A DNA stretch of 64,000 bases, from assembly GCF_009707865.1 (NCBI RefSeq), contig NZ_WMBA01000035.1:1-64000 (forward strand), in the 5' to 3' direction. The stretch's first letter is position 1. Every line of letters begins with the position of its first letter. Below the pieces are notes generated by a model. That model was not told the DNA's origin, did not search any database, and was given only the letters and a program-made list of their open reading frames with translations. The position numbers were made by a program, and so were the translations under genes. This stretch comes from Amycolatopsis pithecellobii. Lineage in GTDB: Bacteria; Actinomycetota; Actinomycetes; Mycobacteriales; Pseudonocardiaceae. Below, piece by piece: positions 33,990 to 42,017 of the stretch.

Positions 33990-34892
33990 ATGGCCAGTGA
34001 TCAGCCGCACCCTCAAGGCGACCGCGGCACAGTGAGGTTCAACAGCATCGAATGGCCCAATAATGCGCGCGTTGCGGTTGTCTTGTCTTTCGCGCTCGAA
34101 CTATGGGAGGGCGGGTCAGTCGAGACCGGTTATCACGACGGTGCCCCTGTCGAGATTTCGCAGGAGTTGCTCTCGCATGGCTATCGCGATCCCGGCGCCG
34201 CTTCATGGCAGGACTACGGCCCGCGTCGCGGCATGCCACGACTGCTCGAGATCGCCAACAGAAACAACATTCCGGTAACGGCCGTTGTGTCCGGACTGGC
34301 GGCGCACAAGTGGCCGGACCTGATGAAAGCAGTACATGCCGGCGGCCATGAGCTGTGTGCACACTCCTACGCCCAAGAGGTTCGCGCTTGGAAGCTCGAT
34401 CAAGCCGGAGAACGAGACAATATCCGTCGGTGCTCCGAAGCCATCGAAGCTGCTACAGGCATCGCTCCCGTGGGCTGGATCAGCCCCAGTGCGCAGCCGA
34501 GCGTCCACACGCCTGACCTGCTCAAAGAGCAAGGTTACCAGTGGCACGGAGACTATTTGGACGATGACAGTCCCTATTTCGTCGAGACCAAGTCCGGCCC
34601 ACTGGTTGCCATCCCCTATCAACTCGATCTGAACGACATCAAGGTCTACATCGGTGGCAAGCACCACCCGAGCGTTTATGTCGACTGGTTCAAGAGCAAA
34701 TTTGATGCCATCTACCGAGAGAGTGCGAAGTCCGGCGGCATGGTCGGCGCCACCGCGCACGCAGCCATCTACGGTCGCCCGTTCGGTTCCTGGGCCGTCG
34801 AAGAATGCATCCAATACGCCCAAAAATACGACGACGTCTGGTTCGCCTCACGAAGGCAAATCGCTGAGTGGATCGTGGAACGCTACGGATAG
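33990..34892 (+). CDS. polysaccharide-deacetylase-fold hydrolase (PuuE/cyclic imide hydrolase-like)
   Basis: 300 residues, ATG 33990 behind a consensus AGGAGG. NodB-type barrel: RVAVVLSFALELWEGGS (the usual 'D-x-E' near the start is replaced by L-E-L), YGPRRGMPRLLEIANRNNIP, GGHELCAHSYAQEVRAW (the HSxxQ/H metal motif), APVGWISPSAQPSVHTPDLL, and the C-terminal MVGATAHAAIYGRPFG. This arrangement belongs to the branch acting on cyclic imides, ureides or formamides rather than chitin. It would open a ring C-N bond or deacylate in this pathway. 17 bp separate it from the GMC gene. Confidence 0.82.
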   Translation: MASDQPHPQGDRGTVRFNSIEWPNNARVAVVLSFALELWEGGSVETGYHDGAPVEISQELLSHGYRDPGAASWQDYGPRRGMPRLLEIANRNNIPVTAVVSGLAAHKWPDLMKAVHAGGHELCAHSYAQEVRAWKLDQAGERDNIRRCSEAIEAATGIAPVGWISPSAQPSVHTPDLLKEQGYQWHGDYLDDDSPYFVETKSGPLVAIPYQLDLNDIKVYIGGKHHPSVYVDWFKSKFDAIYRESAKSGGMVGATAHAAIYGRPFGSWAVEECIQYAQKYDDVWFASRRQIAEWIVERYG

Positions 34893-34909
34893 AAGGGGAA
34901 CGAATAGAT

Positions 34910-36499
34910 ATGCATGACGTCATAGTAGTTGGAGCAGGCTCGGCCGGTTCGGTACTTGCAATGCGTTTGTCGGAAGACCCGAACTGTCGTGTCCTCGTCA
35001 TTGAGGCCGGCGACGTTCCGACAAGCGAAGATCTATTCCCGACGGCGGCGCGGTTCTCGGCCAATCGCGAGGCGACTACGGTCCCGAACCATCCAAACAC
35101 CTGGTCATACGAACTGAGCATCACGTCGGACCGGCGCTGGAAGACGCCGCGCGGCAAGATCCTCGGCGGGTCGTCAGCGATCAACGGCAGCTACTTTGTC
35201 CGTGGGGTACCAGCGGATTTCGATGAATGGGCCGCATTGGGCCTCGACGGCTGGTCCTACGAAGATGTGTTGCCGTCGTTCCGCGCAATCGAGACCGATC
35301 AAGACTTCGACACTCACGCACATGGGACAGCAGGGCCCATCGAAGTACGCCGCGCCGCCAACGAGTTGCTCTCACCGCTGTCTGTCGGGTTCCTGGAAGC
35401 ATGTGAGCGATCAGGATTCCCAGTGGAACCCGACAAGAATGCTGGATCGGCACCGGGGGCAGGTCTGCTTCCCGGAAATGTCACCCTAGAGGGGTTCCGC
35501 TCCCAACCAGGCGTGCGCTGCATCGTGCCACACCTGGGAAGATCCAACCTGACAGTCATGGGCAACACGCAGGTCCAGCGCATTCTCTTTGATGGACAGC
35601 GTGCTGTTGGCGTCGAAGCCGTCGGCCCTGCCGGCGACCGAACAAATTTCATGGCCGACGAAGTCGTCCTGTCCGCAGGCCCGTTCAATTCCCCGCACCT
35701 GCTGATGGTGTCCGGCGTCGGGCCAGCCGACATGCTGCGGCGAGCCGGCATTGAGATAGTTCAAGATATGCCTGGCGTTGGGCGTGATTGGTTCGACGAT
35801 CCGTGCATCTGGGTGCCATACCGGCCCACCCCTGAACTGGCCATTCACCGCCAGGAGATGTTCGCACCACAAGCCGCGCTGAATTTCGACTCCGGAAATG
35901 CGCCGGCGGGTGACCTCGAAGTGATCCTCTTCGCGCAACCCATGGGCGCTCTCGGGCACGCGATGTGCGTTATTCTTCATCGCGAAGACAGTCGAGGATC
36001 GATGGAAATCGTTTCGCCCGATCCCGGAGTGCCGCTACGTCTCGCTTACAACTTTGGATCTGCCGGGCGCGATATCGAGCGACTTGCATCGGCCGTCGCA
36101 ACCTGTCTGGACATCATGCACCAGTCGCCTTTCCACGACCAGATTGAAGAGATCGCGCCTCACATATCACAGTTTTACAAGGATGACACCGGACTCACAA
36201 CCTGGGTACGGGACGTTTTCGGCGCGACGGCCCACACGGCCGGGTCCCTGTCGATGGGCAAGTCAACTTCGGAGTCTACGGTCGTCGACCGGAATCTTCG
36301 CGTTCATGGACTCGAGAATCTGCGGGTTGCGGACGCGTCTGTATTCCCAACACCTCTGCACCGGGGGCCATTCGCCACGACAATGATGATTGGCCAAAAA
36401 GCAGCCGGTCTCATATGTGATGGCGACGAGAAGTCGTCCCGACAATCCGCGGAAGGCTACCTTCTAGCCAGTAATGGGGGTGTGGCCGACGGGAGGTGA
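34910..36499 (+). CDS. GMC-family oxidoreductase, MftG-like
   Basis: 529 residues from ATG 34910 behind AAGGGGA. FAD-binding GAGSAGSVLAMRLSEDP at the N-terminus, GMC signature 1 in RGKILGGSSAINGSYFVRG (about residue 90), signature 2 in LSAGPFNSPHLLMVSGVGP (about 260), and catalytic His residues in TAHTAGSLSMGK and TPLHRGPFATTMMIGQ. The stretch GWSYEDVLPSFRAIETDQDF, then HGTAGPIEVRR, closely resembles the mycofactocin-associated MftG subfamily, which passes electrons from reduced mycofactocin or oxidises alcohols. No mycofactocin biosynthesis genes occur here. An alcohol oxidase/dehydrogenase role is the safe statement. Confidence 0.88.
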   Translation: MHDVIVVGAGSAGSVLAMRLSEDPNCRVLVIEAGDVPTSEDLFPTAARFSANREATTVPNHPNTWSYELSITSDRRWKTPRGKILGGSSAINGSYFVRGVPADFDEWAALGLDGWSYEDVLPSFRAIETDQDFDTHAHGTAGPIEVRRAANELLSPLSVGFLEACERSGFPVEPDKNAGSAPGAGLLPGNVTLEGFRSQPGVRCIVPHLGRSNLTVMGNTQVQRILFDGQRAVGVEAVGPAGDRTNFMADEVVLSAGPFNSPHLLMVSGVGPADMLRRAGIEIVQDMPGVGRDWFDDPCIWVPYRPTPELAIHRQEMFAPQAALNFDSGNAPAGDLEVILFAQPMGALGHAMCVILHREDSRGSMEIVSPDPGVPLRLAYNFGSAGRDIERLASAVATCLDIMHQSPFHDQIEEIAPHISQFYKDDTGLTTWVRDVFGATAHTAGSLSMGKSTSESTVVDRNLRVHGLENLRVADASVFPTPLHRGPFATTMMIGQKAAGLICDGDEKSSRQSAEGYLLASNGGVADGR

Positions 36500-36561
36500 C
36501 ACTACTGGGTGGTCGATTATGTAGATCTGAGGCACGTCACGCGACGAGGAGCGCATCGCAC

Positions 36562-37152
36562 ATGAGCAAGTACATGCAGCTATGTAAAGACTGGCACGAA
36601 CATCTTCAGGCAACTATCGAGAAGACAACCAACCCGCATCATCAAGCAATCTTGCGCAATTTACAGCACCATGCAGCGCTAGAGCAGCTTGGCCACAATG
36701 AGGAGCTTTTCAGTGGGCGATTCATTGTCGAGCGCCCCACCTATCACTTCAGAGGCCTCGGCTTCGACGCCCTCACGACCATGCAAGGTGACGAGGTGCG
36801 GCGCTTTTATGAACACACCATAAGCGCGGGCGTCATCGCCTTCGCGTGCGCCTACGGACCACCGCAGTGCACCTTCTTGGTCGCCGACTGGGGTCTGATG
36901 GCATTCTTTCGGGCTGCCTTCATCATGGACGGCGCACATTTCCTGGCTCAGGGGTTTGAAGTAGACGACCCTGCTGCGCGTTATATCGCGATGACGCCGG
37001 TCGCGAACCGATGGTGGTACACGCCGGAAGCGCTGCTCATCGGCGAGGATGTCTACGCCATCGACGAGATGGTGGTTACGAAGCTGTCCCCGGAGGAGGA
37101 CATCACGATGGAGGAGTTTCGCGACGCGATAAGTCCATACCTGCCGGCTTAG
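36562..37152 (+). CDS. uncharacterised protein (possibly SnoaL/NTF2-like fold)
   Basis: 196 residues from ATG 36562 (MSKYMQLCKDWHEHLQATIE), GAGGAG upstream. An N-terminal helix rich in His (NPHHQAILRNLQHHAALEQL) is followed by FRGLGFDALTTMQGDEVRRF and a C-terminal YTPEALLIGEDVYAIDEMV. The alternation of aromatic residues and the presence in a catabolic operon suggest an NTF2/SnoaL-like protein, but I do not recognise the family. Codon use fits the operon. Last gene, 62 bp after the GMC oxidoreductase, so probably co-transcribed. Confidence 0.6.
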   Translation: MSKYMQLCKDWHEHLQATIEKTTNPHHQAILRNLQHHAALEQLGHNEELFSGRFIVERPTYHFRGLGFDALTTMQGDEVRRFYEHTISAGVIAFACAYGPPQCTFLVADWGLMAFFRAAFIMDGAHFLAQGFEVDDPAARYIAMTPVANRWWYTPEALLIGEDVYAIDEMVVTKLSPEEDITMEEFRDAISPYLPA

Positions 37153-37264
37153 GGAAGAGCGCAGTCGTTCGGCGTCCCGTGATGCCACGCCGAACGTCGC
37201 GCGGCGGGCAAGCGCAACTCCGTCTCATTCACCGCTCGACCGGCCGAGCGGCGTTCACAGCCGA

Positions 37265-37540
37265 CATACTCGTTCAGGCTCATCGAGATGGTGCGAGATC
37301 TCGCGTCGAACAAACTTGCCGCCCGCCCGGCGACGCCGAGCGCGAGGAGGCGTTTCCTCGCGAGGTGCCGGCCGAACTTGGCAGCTACGGGCTGCTGAGC
37401 CTGCCCTATTCCCGGGGAGTACGGAGGCGGCGGCCAGGAATACGAGGTCTATCTGCAGGTGCTCGAGGAGATCGGAACCACGTGGGCCAGCGTGGGTGTG
37501 GGCGTGTGAGTTCACGTCGTGGACGGCGGCCGGACTAGCT
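37265..37540 (+). pseudogene. acyl-CoA dehydrogenase, N-terminal remnant
   Basis: Three frames carry consecutive pieces of the acyl-CoA dehydrogenase N-domain: FRLIEMVRDLASNKLA, then GDAEREEAFPREVPAELGSY with GLLSLPY, then PGEYGGGGQEYEVYLQVLEE and IGTTWASVGVGV. Two frameshifts lie within 250 bases, and the rest of the gene is gone. A relic of a degraded beta-oxidation-type step. Confidence 0.7.
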
Positions 37541-37986
37541 GCTCCACCTCCACCACCCTCGGCGACCACTGATGCTCGAACCGCCCGGCCTCGTGCTTTC
37601 GCGCGGGCCCGAACGCACGATGACCGTCGAGCAGGCCAACCCGTTCATGGTCGGCGTCCAGGCGAACCTGGTCCTGGTCATCCTCGGCGTCGTCGGCGTC
37701 ACCCTCGACCTCAGCTGTGGCAGGCGACCCTGGCCGCGCTGATCGGCAGCGGCTCTACGCCTACATCGCCTACGCCTGCCTTGGCGCTCACGCGAGATCC
37801 CTCCCCCGCCCGTTCTTGGCACCTGGCGGCGGCCGGAGCGGAAGTCGTCGAGGTGGCGAACCTGCAGGACGCGCTGACGGCACGTCTGGGTTTCACTCAG
37901 GAGAGTTTCGCGATTCGGCTTGGAGCGGAGTTGTCCGCGGTTGGCCGCAGGGAACGTGGTGAGTTGAGACCGCAGACTTGACACCA
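37541..37986. other. no recognised gene
   Basis: Broken frames only. Plus strand 37620-37715 reads TVEQANPFMVGVQANLVLVI, a hydrophobic segment that could be a membrane-protein relic. 37825-37960 reads AGAEVVEVANLQDALTARLG and FTQESFAIRLGAELSAVGRR, which looks protein-derived but is unassigned. Confidence 0.4.
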
Positions 37987-38634
37987 TCAGGATAACTCTG
38001 AGGTGAGCAGCCGCAGGCCCTGTTCGAAGAGTTCGGTCAGATCCATTCCTGTCAGGTGATCTTGGGCTTGGGCAAGATGCGGATAGTCGCCCTTCCGGAT
38101 CGCCTGGCGCAGGTTGTCGATGTCGGCGGGTAGTTCAGGGCCAGACTGGATCGCCGCCTGTTCCTCGAGGACATGGCCGGTCGCGAAGTGCAGGATCAAG
38201 AGCGCGGACTTCATCGCCGCCGGGGCGTCAAGTCCGGCCTCACGTAAGGCGCCGTTGAGAGCGTCGGCGAAGCCCAGGGTGTTCGGTCCGGTGGCGTGCG
38301 TCCCCGCGTATACCCGCGCTCCGTCGCGATAAGACAAGAGCGCTGTGCGCAGGCTTTTCGCGAGGGCCCATACCCGTTCACGCGGCTGGGGGACTCCTTC
38401 AGCCGCGTCACGGCAGCCGTTCAACATCGCCTCGGCCATGGCGGTCAGCAATGCCCGCTTGGTCGGGAAGTAGCCGTAGAGCGTGCCCACTTGGACGCCG
38501 ACCGCGGTGGCCAGTTTCCGCATCGTGAGCGCGTCAAGGCCCGCTTCGTCGAGCAGCCGGAGTGCGGCTGCGGTGACGTTGGCTCGGTCGGCGGCCGGTG
38601 GTCGCCCTCGTGTGCGGGGCTGGTGCGCGGTCAT
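37987..38634 (-). CDS. TetR-family regulator with tetracycline-repressor-type C-domain
   Basis: 215 residues from ATG 38634 (MTAHQPRTRGRPPAADRANV). HTH at about residues 15-65 (DALTMRKLATAVGVQVGTLY then YFPTKRALL). The C-terminal half (LRTALLSYRDGARVYAGTHA, LILHFATGHVLEEQAA) fits the TetR_C class found in tetracycline repressors and relatives. Upstream open frame to 38964 overlaps the divergent monooxygenase gene and is rejected as the start. It is divergent from the FAD hydroxylase operon (109 bp), so probable repressor of it. Confidence 0.9.
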   Translation of the reverse strand: MTAHQPRTRGRPPAADRANVTAAALRLLDEAGLDALTMRKLATAVGVQVGTLYGYFPTKRALLTAMAEAMLNGCRDAAEGVPQPRERVWALAKSLRTALLSYRDGARVYAGTHATGPNTLGFADALNGALREAGLDAPAAMKSALLILHFATGHVLEEQAAIQSGPELPADIDNLRQAIRKGDYPHLAQAQDHLTGMDLTELFEQGLRLLTSELS

Positions 38635-38698
38635 GTCCCGATAGAGCCTAGCAACGCGTTTGACAGCTTCACGCTTCGCCAGGATACTGGCCGAGGTA

Positions 38699-38724
38699 TT
38701 AAATGAACGTTGTTCGTAAATTAA
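38699..38724. promoter_or_regulatory. AT-rich imperfect dyad in the TetR/monooxygenase intergenic region
   Basis: TTAAATGAAC, GTT, GTTCGTAAATTAA form an imperfect inverted repeat centred on GAAC-GTT-GTTC, the only AT-rich part of the divergent intergenic region. Position fits an operator overlapping the hydroxylase promoter, about 20 bp before its start. Moderate-to-weak evidence. Confidence 0.4.
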
Positions 38725-38742
38725 AATCAAGGAGACGACCTG

Positions 38743-40233
38743 GTGGACACCGATGTAGTGATCAGCGGAGCTGGCCCCACGGGCCTGCTGCTCGGCACCG
38801 AACTGGCACTGGCCGGAGTGCGGGTCCGGATACTCGAACGACAGAGGACGCGGCACGGGCAGTCCCGCGCCCTCACACTGCATCCCCGCAGCATCGAGAT
38901 CCTCGAACTGCGCGGCATCGCCGATCGTTTTCTCGCCCTGGGCCACACCGTCCCGAGCTGGCATTTCGCGGGCCTGTCACGGGAACTCGACTTCTCCGGA
39001 CTGGACACTCGCCACGGCTACACCCTGTTCCTGGAACAGGCACGCACCGAGCAACTGCTGGAAGAACGCGCACGGGAACTCGGCGTCGAAATCTCCTACG
39101 GGCACGAAGTCGTGTCGCAGACTCAGAACGACGACGGGGTCGACGTCGCGGGCGTGGGGCCAGACGGGGACTTCCGTCTACGCGCGGCCTATCTCGTTGG
39201 CTGTGACGGGGGCCGGAGCAAGGTCCGGGAGTCCGCCGGCATCGGTTTTCCAGGATCGGACAGCACGATGAGCGCCATGCTCGGCGACTTCGCCGTCACC
39301 GACAAGGAGGAGATTGCCGCGGCCGGGCAGGTCCCCGTGCTGATCGCCCCACTGGCCGGCGGCCTGACCCGCTTCGTGCTCACCGACCCGGAGCGCATGC
39401 GCATCCCGGCGACGGAACCGGTGACCCTCAAGGAGTTCCGCGAAGCGCTGGTGGAACTGGCGGGCACGTCCTTCGGGATCGCGGAGCCACACTGGCTGTC
39501 ACGTTTCGGAAACGCCACACGGCTGGCGGAGACCTACCGGGCCGGCCGGGTCTTCCTCGCCGGCGACGCGGCACACATCCACTTCCCTGCGGCGGGCCAG
39601 GGCCTCAACACAGGCCTGCAGGACGCGATGAACCTCGGATGGAAACTCGCCGGCGAGATCAACGGCTGGGCACCGCCGGGCCTGCTCGACACTTACCACG
39701 CCGAGCGGTTTCCGGTGGGAGAACTGGTCACCGACAATACCCAGGCCCAGACGCTGCTGCTAGAACTCACCCTGGTACCCGACTACCAGCGTCCAGTGAT
39801 CGCGCTGCGCGGGCTGCTGGACTCCCTTCTTGATATCCCCGAGGTCAACGCCCGGCTGGCCGGTCTCGTGTCCGCGCTGGCGACGTCCTACCCGGCACCG
39901 GCCGACGACCCGCTCGTCGGTACCCGCATGCCCGACCTGTCGCTTGGTTCACCGGGCACGAGAGTCTCGGAGCTGGTGCACAGCGGCAAATTCGGCTACG
40001 TCGACTTCACCGGTGACTGCACAGCACAGGTCACCGACGGCTGGAAGAACCGGATCACAGTGGCCACGGGTGGCGATCGGCTCTGGGCCGAGGACGTCAG
40101 CGAAGTGCTTGTCCGACCGGACGGCCATATCGCGTGGGTTCGCCGCGAAAACGACCCGCCGGACGCCGCGGTCCGGGAAGCCGGGATCACGGCCTGGGCC
40201 GGTACTCCCGAGCGTGTGGCGGTGTGGCGATGA
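38743..40233 (+). CDS. FAD-dependent aromatic hydroxylase (PgaE/rifampicin-monooxygenase-like)
   Basis: 496 residues, GTG 38743 behind AAGGAGACGACCTG. Group A flavoprotein monooxygenase: GAGPTGLLLGTELALAGVRV at the N-terminus, HGQSRALTLHPRSIEILELR (substrate-side motif of this branch), VGCDGGRSKVRESAGI (DG motif) and LAGDAAHIHFPAAGQGLNTG. LQDAMNLGWKLAGEINGWAP follows, and a C-terminal thioredoxin-like domain extends to the end. Members hydroxylate polyketide aromatics or inactivate antibiotics (rifampicin, tetracyclines). With a TetR_C repressor divergent, either catabolism or self-protection is possible. Overlaps the RidA gene by ATGA. Confidence 0.9.
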   Translation: MDTDVVISGAGPTGLLLGTELALAGVRVRILERQRTRHGQSRALTLHPRSIEILELRGIADRFLALGHTVPSWHFAGLSRELDFSGLDTRHGYTLFLEQARTEQLLEERARELGVEISYGHEVVSQTQNDDGVDVAGVGPDGDFRLRAAYLVGCDGGRSKVRESAGIGFPGSDSTMSAMLGDFAVTDKEEIAAAGQVPVLIAPLAGGLTRFVLTDPERMRIPATEPVTLKEFREALVELAGTSFGIAEPHWLSRFGNATRLAETYRAGRVFLAGDAAHIHFPAAGQGLNTGLQDAMNLGWKLAGEINGWAPPGLLDTYHAERFPVGELVTDNTQAQTLLLELTLVPDYQRPVIALRGLLDSLLDIPEVNARLAGLVSALATSYPAPADDPLVGTRMPDLSLGSPGTRVSELVHSGKFGYVDFTGDCTAQVTDGWKNRITVATGGDRLWAEDVSEVLVRPDGHIAWVRRENDPPDAAVREAGITAWAGTPERVAVWR

Positions 40234-40631
40234 CCAATCCCGAGTACCTGACGCCCGCCGGTCTTCACCATGTTCCCGGGGCCTTCACCCCCGCCGTGCT
40301 CGTCCCCGGCGCCGACCTCGTCTTCCTTTCCGGACAGGTCGCCTGGGACGAACACGGGAACCTGTCCGGAAGGGACCATCTGGCCCAGATGCGGCGGATC
40401 GCTCAGAACCTCGACACCGCTCTCGCAGCCGCCGGCTGCGGACGCGAACACATCATCAAGGAAACCGTGTACATCGTGGACTACCACCCCGAACTGCTCC
40501 CCGAACTCTTCACGGCACTGCGCCAAGGAGTGCCCGCGGCTCCGGCGAGCACCCTGGTCGGAGTCTCCGCGCTGTTCGCCCCCGGCGTGCTCGTCGAAGT
40601 CGACGTCGTCGCGAAGGTACCCGCCCGATGA
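40230..40631 (+). CDS. RidA/YjgF-family protein
   Basis: 133 residues from ATG 40230 (MTNPEYLTPAGLHHVPGAFT). Rid fold: LVPGADLVFLSGQVAWDEHG (characteristic), LAQMRRIAQNLDTALAAAGC, IIKETVYIVDYHPELLPELF and a C-terminal PASTLVGVSALFAPGVLVEV. The 'E-x-D' end typical of RidA (ALVEIE) is present as VLVEVDVVAK. True RidA deaminates reactive enamines. The Arg that marks that activity ('xxRxAV') is replaced (PASTLVGV has no Arg), so it may be a Rid2/3-type relative with another hydrolytic role. Coupled to the hydroxylase and to the next hydrolase by 4-bp overlaps. Confidence 0.88.
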   Translation: MTNPEYLTPAGLHHVPGAFTPAVLVPGADLVFLSGQVAWDEHGNLSGRDHLAQMRRIAQNLDTALAAAGCGREHIIKETVYIVDYHPELLPELFTALRQGVPAAPASTLVGVSALFAPGVLVEVDVVAKVPAR

Positions 40632-41169
40632 GCGACTACGTCCTGGTGCACGGACCGTGGTGCGACGGCTGGGTGTGGGACCGGATCGCGGCGCGGTTGT
40701 CCGACCAAGGACACACAGTTGTCGCCCCACCCTCACCGACCCCGGCGCAGCCACCGAACACGGCTATCTCGACGCCTACCTTCCCTCACCCGGCGAATCC
40801 GCATTCGACCTGATGCCGATGCGCCGGCAGCCATTCACCGAAGCGGCTGCGTCCCACGATCCGGCCGGCCGGACGGTGCCTCCGTTCGGGCTCGACACCC
40901 TCGGCTTCACCGACCCCGACGTGGTTTCCCGGCTGCGGCCGATCGGCCTGGCCACCCACGAAGAACCCTTGCCGCCGGCCGCGGACGGCAAGCGACCACC
41001 AAGCCGCTACATCCTCTTCGGCGACCGCTCCCCCTTCACCCCCATGGCCGCCCGTGCCCTGGAACAGGGCGCAGAGTGCCTGACGGTCGCAACTGGCCAC
41101 TTAGGACTGTGGACTGCGGCCACCCCGGTTTGTGCGGCCATCACCGGAAACGAAAGGCGGACGACATGA
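40628..41169 (+). pseudogene. alpha/beta hydrolase with internal deletion and frameshift
   Basis: Starts well (MSDYVLVHGPWCDGWVWDRI, with the HG oxyanion motif), but after HTVVAP the frame shifts. Sequence resumes as TLTDPGAATEHGYLDAYLPS, then ESAFDLMPMRRQPFTEAA, SRYILFGDRSPFTPMAARAL and C-terminal VATGHLGLWTAATP (catalytic His region). Roughly 70 codons expected around the GHSYGG nucleophile elbow are missing. ATG 40628 overlaps the RidA stop, so the operon originally encoded hydroxylase-Rid-esterase. The product cannot be an active serine hydrolase. Confidence 0.75.
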
Positions 41170-41504
41170 CCGTCGAACTCGAACGAGCCATCACCGAGCG
41201 AGCGTGGACCGACGGCCGGTTCCGGGATCTCCTGCGCACCGACCCGAAGAAGGCGCTCGCCGAACTCGGCGTCGAGGTACCGGAGGGGGTCGAGCTGGAC
41301 GTCCGCATCCAGCGGCGCGACACCCTCTACTACCTGGTTCCCCCGCTCCGAAACGAGGCACCCGCACAACCTCGCATCAACCAGATCGACCTGTGGCGAA
41401 GCGCGGACATGTTCTGCTGGATCCTGCCGGAAGAAATGAAGGTGTCCCTGCTCGCCATGCGCCGCTCGTTCCGTGAAAACACCGAGGTTCGCGATGACTC
41501 CTGA
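41166..41504 (+). CDS. NHLP (nitrile-hydratase-leader-like) small protein
   Basis: 112 residues, ATG 41166 overlapping the previous stop. The first 60 residues (ERAITERAWTDGRFRDLLRT, DPKKALAELGVEVPEGVELD, then DTLYYLVPP) match the NHLP/nitrile-hydratase-alpha-leader pattern known from RiPP precursors and from nitrile hydratase alpha subunits. The remaining 52 residues (RINQIDLWRSADMFCWILPE) hold one Cys and do not look like a Cys/Ser-rich core, nor do they carry the nitrile hydratase metal site. No RiPP maturase is in the window. Function unknown; perhaps a partner of the hydroxylase/Rid proteins. Confidence 0.75.
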   Translation: MTVELERAITERAWTDGRFRDLLRTDPKKALAELGVEVPEGVELDVRIQRRDTLYYLVPPLRNEAPAQPRINQIDLWRSADMFCWILPEEMKVSLLAMRRSFRENTEVRDDS

Positions 41505-41868
41505 CGAACTGGCCGACGAGCATTTCCGCCTGCTCACCACGGACAGTCGGGTCCGCGGCGAGTTCGTGACCGACCCCGAGTCGGCGCTCAAGCGACATTT
41601 CGGCTACCTGCCGGACGGCGACCACCACGTCGAGAGCATCGACGAACGGCCCGGCCTGATCACCATCCTCATCCCGCCGCTGCCGGCGGACCCCGGCGAA
41701 ACGGACGTGGTAGTGAGCGAGGTCAGCGAACGCATCTTCGACCTCCTCCATACCGACATCGGAATCGGCGGGTATCTCATCCCCGACGTCCGCCTGACGT
41801 GGGTACTCCGGGACATGCGCTCGAACTGGCTCCGTCTGGCCGCGGAACGAGCCGGTGCTGACCAGTGA
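41494..41868 (+). CDS. second NHLP-like small protein
   Basis: 124 residues from ATG 41494, overlapping the preceding gene by 11 bases. Divergent relative of its neighbour: HFRLLTTDSRVRGEFVTDPE, SALKRHFGYLPDGDHHVESI, then GLITILIPPLP mirrors the leader pattern ('DPxxALxxxxxxxPxGxxxxV...xxxxLxPP'). The C-terminal half (SEVSERIFDLLHTDIGIGGY, DVRLTWVLRDMRSNWLRLAA) echoes the W-x-L...W spacing of the first protein. No cysteine. The paired, unequal copies suggest a heterodimer. Last gene of the operon, followed by a strong stem-loop. Confidence 0.65.
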   Translation: MTPDELADEHFRLLTTDSRVRGEFVTDPESALKRHFGYLPDGDHHVESIDERPGLITILIPPLPADPGETDVVVSEVSERIFDLLHTDIGIGGYLIPDVRLTWVLRDMRSNWLRLAAERAGADQ

Positions 41869-41873
41869 CCTTC

Positions 41874-41904
41874 GGCGGCCCGGTGGTGATCAACCCGGGC
41901 CGCC
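41874..41904 (+). terminator. stem-loop after the NHLP operon
   Basis: GGCGGCCCGG / CCGGGCCGCC, a perfect 10-bp GC stem with an 11-base loop, beginning 6 bases after the stop of the second NHLP-like gene and before the convergent alcohol dehydrogenase gene. Likely terminator for the plus strand, perhaps both strands. Confidence 0.6.
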
Positions 41905-42017
41905 ACGCGCATGGACGTGGCCGATTCCGACGACCTGGAAGAATTCGAACACACAGATCCGCCGCATGCCACCGCCGGCTCGCCCACACCGGGGTAGCTG
42001 AAACCTCAGCCAGGTCT

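Noticed and set aside
41166-41868. Nitrile hydratase alpha/beta subunits or a RiPP precursor
   Set aside because: The Cys-rich metal site of nitrile hydratase is absent, there is no Cys/Ser/Thr-rich core, and no maturase gene is present.
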